Assembly: GCF_001457475.1 (NCBI RefSeq)
Contig: NZ_LN831029.1
Span: 5,084,001 to 5,148,000, forward strand
DNA: 64,000 nucleotides
Reading direction: 5' to 3'
DNA from: Achromobacter xylosoxidans
GTDB taxonomy: Bacteria > Pseudomonadota > Gammaproteobacteria > Burkholderiales > Burkholderiaceae_B
In this document: in pieces, positions 59,800-64,000 of the stretch
Position numbering within the stretch: the stretch's first letter is position 1
How the letters are laid out: each line of letters opens with the position of its first letter
Made by a program: the position numbers and the translations under genes
The notes under the pieces: generated by a model
Database searches by the model: none
The model's input: the letters and a program-made list of their open reading frames with translations, nothing else
What the model was told of the DNA's origin: nothing

Positions 59800-61020
59800 A
59801 TGCTCCGTCCCTGCCTGACCCTGCTGCGCCGCGCGCTCGCCCCCGCGCTCCTGGCCCTGGCGCTGACCCCGGTCGCGTCCGCCAAAGACACCAAAGAGCC
59901 GATCCGCATCGGTGAAATCAACAGCTACAAGGCGATTCCGGCCTTCCTGGGCCCGTACAAGAAAGGCTGGCAGCTGGCGCTGGAAGAGGTCAACGCCTCG
60001 GGCGGGGTACTGGGCCGCAAGCTCGAAGTGTTTTCGCGCGACGACAACGGCAACCCGGGCGACTCGGTGCGCGCCGCCCAGGAACTGCTGGCGCGGGAAA
60101 AGGTGGACCTGCTGTTCGGCGGCTTCCTGTCCAACACCGGCCTGGCCCTGACCGATTTCGCCAAGCAGCAGCAGGTGTTCTTCCTGGCCGCCGAACCTCT
60201 GACCGACAAGATCACCTGGCAGGAAGGCAACCGCTACACCTGGCGCCTGCGGCCGTCCACCTGGATGCACGTGGCCGCCCTGGCCCCCAAGGCGCTGGCG
60301 CTGCGCAAGAAGCGCTGGGCCATCGTCTATCCCAACTACGAATACGGGCAATCGGCCGTGGCCACCTTCAAGGCCATGATGAAGTCGTTCCAGTCCGACG
60401 TCGAATTCGTCGCCGAACAGGCCGTGCCGCTGGGCAAGGTCGACGCCGGCGCGGTGGTGCAGGCCCTGGCGGACGCCAAGCCCGACGCCATCTTCAACGT
60501 GCTGTTCGCCGCCGACCTGACGCGCTTCGTGCGCGAGGGCAACACCCGCGGCCTGTTCGAGAACCTTCCCGTGGTCTCGGTGCTGTCCGGCGAACCGGAA
60601 TACCTGGAGCCGCTGGGCGCCGACACACCGTCGGGCTGGATCGTCACGGGCTACCCCTGGTACGCCATCGACACGCCCGCCAACAAGACTTTCGTCGAGG
60701 CCTACCGTAAGCGCTACAACGAGACGCCCAAGGTCGGCTCGGTAGTGGGCTACGCCTCGCTGATGTCGATCGCCCAGGGCCTGAAGGCTGCCGGCGAGGT
60801 CGACACCGAGAAGCTGGTCGATGCCTTCGCCGGGCTGAAGGTGGACACGCCCTACGGCCCGATCCAGTACCGCAAGATCGACCACCAATCCACCATGGGC
60901 GTCTACATCGGCGTCACGGCGGTCGAGGACGGCAAGGGCATCATGAAGGACTTCGCCTACATCGACGGGGCGCGCCTGCAGCCGCCCGACGAACAAGTGC
61001 GCAAGATGCGGCCGCGCTGA
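59800..61020 (+). CDS. branched-chain-amino-acid-type ABC substrate-binding protein
   Basis: The 406-aa periplasmic protein (Peripla_BP_6 family) has signal peptide MLRPCLTLLRRALAPALLAL ending VASAK near residue 26. Mature motifs are IRIGEINSYKAIPAFLGPYK at about 32-51, LEEVNASGGVLGRKLEVFSR near 58-77, and LVLFGGFLSNTG-like DLLFGGFLSNTGLALTDFA near 101-119. I chose the ATG at 59800 because the signal peptide begins there; upstream in-frame ATGs give an unconserved extension that overlaps the rpmG terminator. The ligand is not fixed by sequence. Its stop overlaps the permease ATG (TGATG). Confidence 0.9.
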   Translation: MLRPCLTLLRRALAPALLALALTPVASAKDTKEPIRIGEINSYKAIPAFLGPYKKGWQLALEEVNASGGVLGRKLEVFSRDDNGNPGDSVRAAQELLAREKVDLLFGGFLSNTGLALTDFAKQQQVFFLAAEPLTDKITWQEGNRYTWRLRPSTWMHVAALAPKALALRKKRWAIVYPNYEYGQSAVATFKAMMKSFQSDVEFVAEQAVPLGKVDAGAVVQALADAKPDAIFNVLFAADLTRFVREGNTRGLFENLPVVSVLSGEPEYLEPLGADTPSGWIVTGYPWYAIDTPANKTFVEAYRKRYNETPKVGSVVGYASLMSIAQGLKAAGEVDTEKLVDAFAGLKVDTPYGPIQYRKIDHQSTMGVYIGVTAVEDGKGIMKDFAYIDGARLQPPDEQVRKMRPR

Positions 61021-62897
61021 TGAGCCTGTCCGGGCTGCTGTCGCAGCTGCTCAACGGCCTGGCCGACGCCAGCGCGCTGTTCCTGGTAGCCTCGGGCCTG
61101 TCGCTGATCTTCGGCGTCACGCGGGTGGTGAACTTCGCCCACGGCTCCTTCTACATGCTGGGCATCTACCTGGCCTGGACCTTCACCCGCCATTTCGGCG
61201 ACGGCGCCGGCTACTGGGCCGGCCTGCTGCTGGCGGCGCTGGCCACGGGCCTGATCGGGGCGGCGGCGGAACTGCTGGTGCTCAAGCGCCTGTATCGCGC
61301 GCCGGAACTGTTCCAGTTGCTGGCGACCTTCGCCCTGGTGCTGATCATCGGCGACGCCACGCTGGCCGTCTGGGGGCCGGAGGACCTGTTCTCGCCGCGA
61401 GCGCCCGGCCTGTCGGGCGCGGTCGACATTCTGGGGCGGCGCTTCCCCCAATATGATCTGCTGCTGATCGCCGCGGGCCCGGTGGTGCTGGGCCTGCTGT
61501 GGCTGCTGCTGATGCGCACGCGCTGGGGCCGGCTGCTGCGCGCCGCCGCCGAGAACCGCGACATGCTGGCCGCGCTCGGCGTCAACCAGGCCTGGCTGTT
61601 CACCTCGGCCTTCACCCTGGGCGCATTCCTGGCCGGACTGGGCGGCGCACTGGCCGCGCCGCGCGTGCCCGCCACGCTCGGCCTGGACCTGGAAATCATC
61701 GCCAGCGCCTTCGTGGTCGTGGTGGTGGGCGGCCTGGGTTCGATTCCGGGCGCATTCCTGGCCGCGATACTCATCTGCTGCGTCAAGGCGGTGTTCGTGT
61801 TCCTGGGCCAGGTGCAGATCGGCCCCTGGCTGTTCAACCTGTCCAAGCTCACCCTGCTGGCCGAATTCGCCGTCATGGCGGTGGTACTGGTGGCGCGTCC
61901 GTGGGGCCTGCTGGGCCAGCCGCCAGCGCCATCCTCGCACACGCTGGCGGCCGAAGCCCCCATCGTCCCCGCCGGCCGGCGCCTGCGGCTGGCCTATGGC
62001 CTGCTGCTGGCGCTGCTCATCCTGGCGCCGTTGGCCACGTCGCAGTGGCCCTACGCCGGCATCCTGCTGACCGAAATCCTGATCGCCGCCTTGTTCGCCG
62101 CCAGCCTGCATTTCCTGACCGGACTGGCCGGCATGACCAGCTTCGGCCATGCCGCCTGGTTCGGCCTGGGCGCCTATGGCGCCGCGCTGCTGCTGAAATT
62201 GATGGCGTTGCCGATGGAAGCCGCCCTGCTGCTGGGGCCGTTCGCGGCCGCGCTCGGCGCGCTGCTGTTCGGCTGGTTCTGCGTGCGCCTGTCCGGCGTC
62301 TACCTGGCGATGCTGACGCTGGCGGTGGCACAGATCCTGTGGGCGCTGGCCTACCAGTGGGACGAAGTGACTGGTGGCAGCAACGGCCTGATCGGACTAT
62401 GGCCGTCGAGCTGGCTGGCGCGCGGCCCGTGGTTCTACTACCTGACGCTGGCGCTTTGCGCGCTCGGCATTGCCTGGCTGCGGCGGCTGGCGTTCTCGCC
62501 GCTGGGCTATGCGCTGCGCGGCGTGCGCGATTCGGGCCTGCGGGCCGAGGCGCTGGGCATGGACACGCGCCGCATCCAGTGCATCGGCTTCGTGGCTGCG
62601 TCGCTGGCGGCCGGCCTGGCGGGATCGCTGTACGCCTTCTCGAAAGGCAGCATCGCCCCCGACGTGCTCGCGGTCAGCCGCTCGGTCGACGGCCTGGTGA
62701 TGGTGCTGCTGGGCGGCCTGCAAACCCTGGCCGGCCCGCTGGTCGGCGCGGCGGCCTATACCTGGCTGCAGGACGCCGCCGCGCGCAGCACTGAATACTG
62801 GCACGCCGTGCTGGGCCTGGCCATCCTGGCGCTGGTCATGCTGTTCCCTGCCGGCCTGGCGGGCGCGGCGGCGCGCCTGGGACGCAGACGCGCATGA
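61020..62897 (+). CDS. fused LivH-LivM ABC permease
   Basis: The 625-aa protein joins the two permeases that are usually separate. Residues 1-300 are LivH-like (SGLSLIFGVTRVVNFAHGSF near 27-46; VVVVGGLGSIPGAFLAA near 236-252), and residues 320-620 are LivM-like (GMTSFGHAAWFGLGAYGAAL near 375-394; LRGVRDSGLRAEALGMDTRR near 498-517; VMVLLGGLQTLAGPLVGAAA). About sixteen hydrophobic segments fit two half-transporters in one chain. It is coupled to the upstream binding protein and, by ATGA, to the downstream ATPase. Confidence 0.92.
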   Translation: MSLSGLLSQLLNGLADASALFLVASGLSLIFGVTRVVNFAHGSFYMLGIYLAWTFTRHFGDGAGYWAGLLLAALATGLIGAAAELLVLKRLYRAPELFQLLATFALVLIIGDATLAVWGPEDLFSPRAPGLSGAVDILGRRFPQYDLLLIAAGPVVLGLLWLLLMRTRWGRLLRAAAENRDMLAALGVNQAWLFTSAFTLGAFLAGLGGALAAPRVPATLGLDLEIIASAFVVVVVGGLGSIPGAFLAAILICCVKAVFVFLGQVQIGPWLFNLSKLTLLAEFAVMAVVLVARPWGLLGQPPAPSSHTLAAEAPIVPAGRRLRLAYGLLLALLILAPLATSQWPYAGILLTEILIAALFAASLHFLTGLAGMTSFGHAAWFGLGAYGAALLLKLMALPMEAALLLGPFAAALGALLFGWFCVRLSGVYLAMLTLAVAQILWALAYQWDEVTGGSNGLIGLWPSSWLARGPWFYYLTLALCALGIAWLRRLAFSPLGYALRGVRDSGLRAEALGMDTRRIQCIGFVAASLAAGLAGSLYAFSKGSIAPDVLAVSRSVDGLVMVLLGGLQTLAGPLVGAAAYTWLQDAAARSTEYWHAVLGLAILALVMLFPAGLAGAAARLGRRRA

Positions 62898-63658
62898 CGA
62901 CCGCCCCCGCCTTGCTGCGCGTCCAGGGACTGCGCAAATCCTTCGGCGGCATCGACGCGCTGGCCGACGTCTCGTTCGAGCTGGAGGCCGGCCGCATGCT
63001 GGCGTTGATCGGCCCGAACGGCGCGGGCAAGTCCACCTGCTTCAATGTGGTCGGCGGGCAGTTGCGGCCGGACGCCGGTTCGGTGCGGCTGGACGGTCGC
63101 GAACTGATCGGCCTGTCGGCCGGCAGGATCTGCCGCCTGGGCGTGGGACGGACCTTCCAGACCGCCGCCACGTTCCGTTCGATGACCGTGCTGGAAAACG
63201 TGCAGACCGCGCTGCTGTCGCGCGACCGCCTGCTGCTGCGGCCCTGGCGCCGCGCCGCGTCACACCGCGCCGACGAGGCCCTGGCGCTGCTGGAGCAGGT
63301 GGGCATGGCCGACCGGGCCGGCGCCCATTGCGGCGCCCTGGCGTACGGCCAGGTCAAGCGGGTGGAACTGGCGATGGCGTTGGCGCACCGGCCGCGGCTG
63401 TTGCTGATGGACGAACCCACCGCCGGCATGGCCACCAACGAACGCCACGCGCTCATGCGCCTGACACGTGAACTGGCCGATACGCAGCGCATGGCCGTGC
63501 TGTTCACCGAGCACAGCCTGGACGTCGTTTTCAAGCACGCCGATCGCATCGCCGTGCTGGTGCGCGGCAGCCTGCTGGCCGAAGGCCCACCGGGCCGCAT
63601 CGCCGTCGACGCGCGCGTCAAGGCAGCCTATCTGGGCACCGACGCGCCGCGGGCCTGA
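62894..63658 (+). CDS. branched-chain-type ABC ATPase (LivG-like)
   Basis: The 254-aa ATPase has Walker A LIGPNGAGKSTCFN at about 37-50, a signature of LAYGQVKRVELAMAL near 153-167 (normal YGQ variant for LivG), Walker B LLLMDEPTAGM near 173-183 and the family C-terminal ending ARVKAAYLGTD. Canonical systems have a second ATPase, LivF. None follows here, because the next gene is on the opposite strand. A homodimeric LivG engine or a LivF encoded elsewhere must be assumed. Confidence 0.92.
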   Translation: MTTAPALLRVQGLRKSFGGIDALADVSFELEAGRMLALIGPNGAGKSTCFNVVGGQLRPDAGSVRLDGRELIGLSAGRICRLGVGRTFQTAATFRSMTVLENVQTALLSRDRLLLRPWRRAASHRADEALALLEQVGMADRAGAHCGALAYGQVKRVELAMALAHRPRLLLMDEPTAGMATNERHALMRLTRELADTQRMAVLFTEHSLDVVFKHADRIAVLVRGSLLAEGPPGRIAVDARVKAAYLGTDAPRA

Positions 63659-63665
63659 ACCACGC

Positions 63666-64000
63666 TCAACCGCCGGCCTGGGGGCTGTCCGGCTGGCATT
63701 CCCAGAACACCTTGGCGCTGCAGCGCGCGCAGATGCCGCGATCGAGCCGCGCATAGATGGCGTGCAGCGCCGTGGCCTTGTCGGGAAACACGTGGTCCGC
63801 GCCCAACCGCTCCAGGAATCCCGTGCGGCGCCACATATCCAGCACTTCCGGCCGCGGCCGGTGGAAATACAGGTCGCCGCCCATCGCGCGGCGCGCCGCC
63901 AGCTCGTCTTCCCAGACCTGGGCGCCGGCCAGGTCGATGAAATTCATGCTCTTGGCCATCACCAGCAAATGGCGCGGCGCATCGGGTCCGCTGCGCAGGT
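63666..64000 (-). CDS. SulP-family anion transporter, C-terminal STAS end (partial)
   Basis: Only the last ~111 codons lie in the window; the 5' part continues beyond base 64000. The translation includes HLLVMAKSMNFIDLAGAQVW, the typical SulP STAS-domain strand, then LYFHRPRPEVLDMWRRTGF and FPDKATALHAIYARLD. It ends with a short Cys-containing tail (ICARCSAKVFWEC). SulP proteins carry sulfate, bicarbonate or related anions. The frame is open at the edge, so start and length are unknown. Confidence 0.82.
   Translation of the reverse strand, partial: LRSGPDAPRHLLVMAKSMNFIDLAGAQVWEDELAARRAMGGDLYFHRPRPEVLDMWRRTGFLERLGADHVFPDKATALHAIYARLDRGICARCSAKVFWECQPDSPQAGG

Noticed and set aside
1..64000. 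Mobile elements, prophage, tRNA/rRNA genes or CRISPR arrays anywhere in the window
   Set aside because: I looked for transposase and integrase motifs, terminal repeats, tRNA-like cloverleafs and regularly spaced repeats and found none I could support.

Overview
The window is a GC-rich, densely packed chromosomal segment of a betaproteobacterium. It most likely comes from the family Alcaligenaceae (Achromobacter/Bordetella type). The evidence is the housekeeping block pgsA-uvrC-nagZ-acpS-pdxJ, several 'Bug'-type periplasmic binding proteins, a Zn-independent L33, and many acyl-CoA and aldarate catabolic genes with short spacers and 4-nt stop/start overlaps. I see no insertion sequence, prophage, tRNA, rRNA or CRISPR array. 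The placement is inference from gene content, not from a database match.

Layout. 1-4.8 kb: phospholipid synthesis, DNA repair, cell-wall recycling and cofactor genes (minus strand). 4.8-11.6 kb: a tripartite RND efflux operon and a stand-alone winged-helix regulator. 11.7-13.5 kb: a patatin-like lipase and a DUF4136 lipoprotein. 13.7-16.8 kb: molybdate regulator modE facing the modABC operon, with a ModE-type operator. 16.9-23.6 kb: two divergent operons encoding SpeD, a 52-aa Gly/Ser-rich protein, a DUF4178 zinc-ribbon protein, an SPFH/SHOCT protein and a DUF350 membrane protein on one side, and a membrane-anchored spermidine-synthase-like enzyme plus a Tat-exported FAD oxidoreductase on the other. 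A perfect inverted repeat sits between them. This is the most interesting uncharacterised system here. 23.7-28.2 kb: a DadA-like oxidase and an ABC importer of the ABC_sub_bind type. 28.4-35.8 kb: an aldo/keto reductase, a Bug protein, a malonate operon (matR-matA-enoyl-CoA hydratase-matB) and a soluble spermidine-synthase-like protein. 36-43.2 kb: thiolase, two acyl-CoA dehydrogenases, and a LysR-controlled CoA-transferase/MaoC/Bug operon. 43.5-52.1 kb: a probable hexuronate oxidation regulon (OprB porin, XylFGH-like ABC importer, lactonase, uronate dehydrogenase; convergent LacI regulator and a fused tautomerase). 52.2-55.7 kb: a glycine-betaine/proline-type ABC importer in X-W-V order. 56-58.7 kb: cyclopropane fatty acid synthase and a Bcr/CflA efflux pump. 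58.9-59.65 kb: rpmB-rpmG with a long leader and a terminator. 59.8-63.7 kb: a branched-chain-type ABC importer with fused LivHM and only one ATPase. 63.67-64 kb: the 3' end of a SulP transporter, cut by the window edge.

How the parts work together. In the 17-23.6 kb cluster, SpeD would supply decarboxylated SAM to the membrane-anchored aminopropyltransferase-like enzyme. The SPFH, DUF350 and DUF4178 proteins look like membrane scaffold or accessory parts, and the FAD enzyme may oxidise the product. In the 43-52 kb block, OprB and the ABC importer would bring in a hexuronate, which Udh oxidises to an aldarolactone and the lactonase opens to an aldarate. In the mat block, MatB activates malonate, MatA decarboxylates malonyl-CoA, and MatR represses through a 16-bp palindrome. 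All functional calls rest on motifs and context read from the sequence; no search was run.
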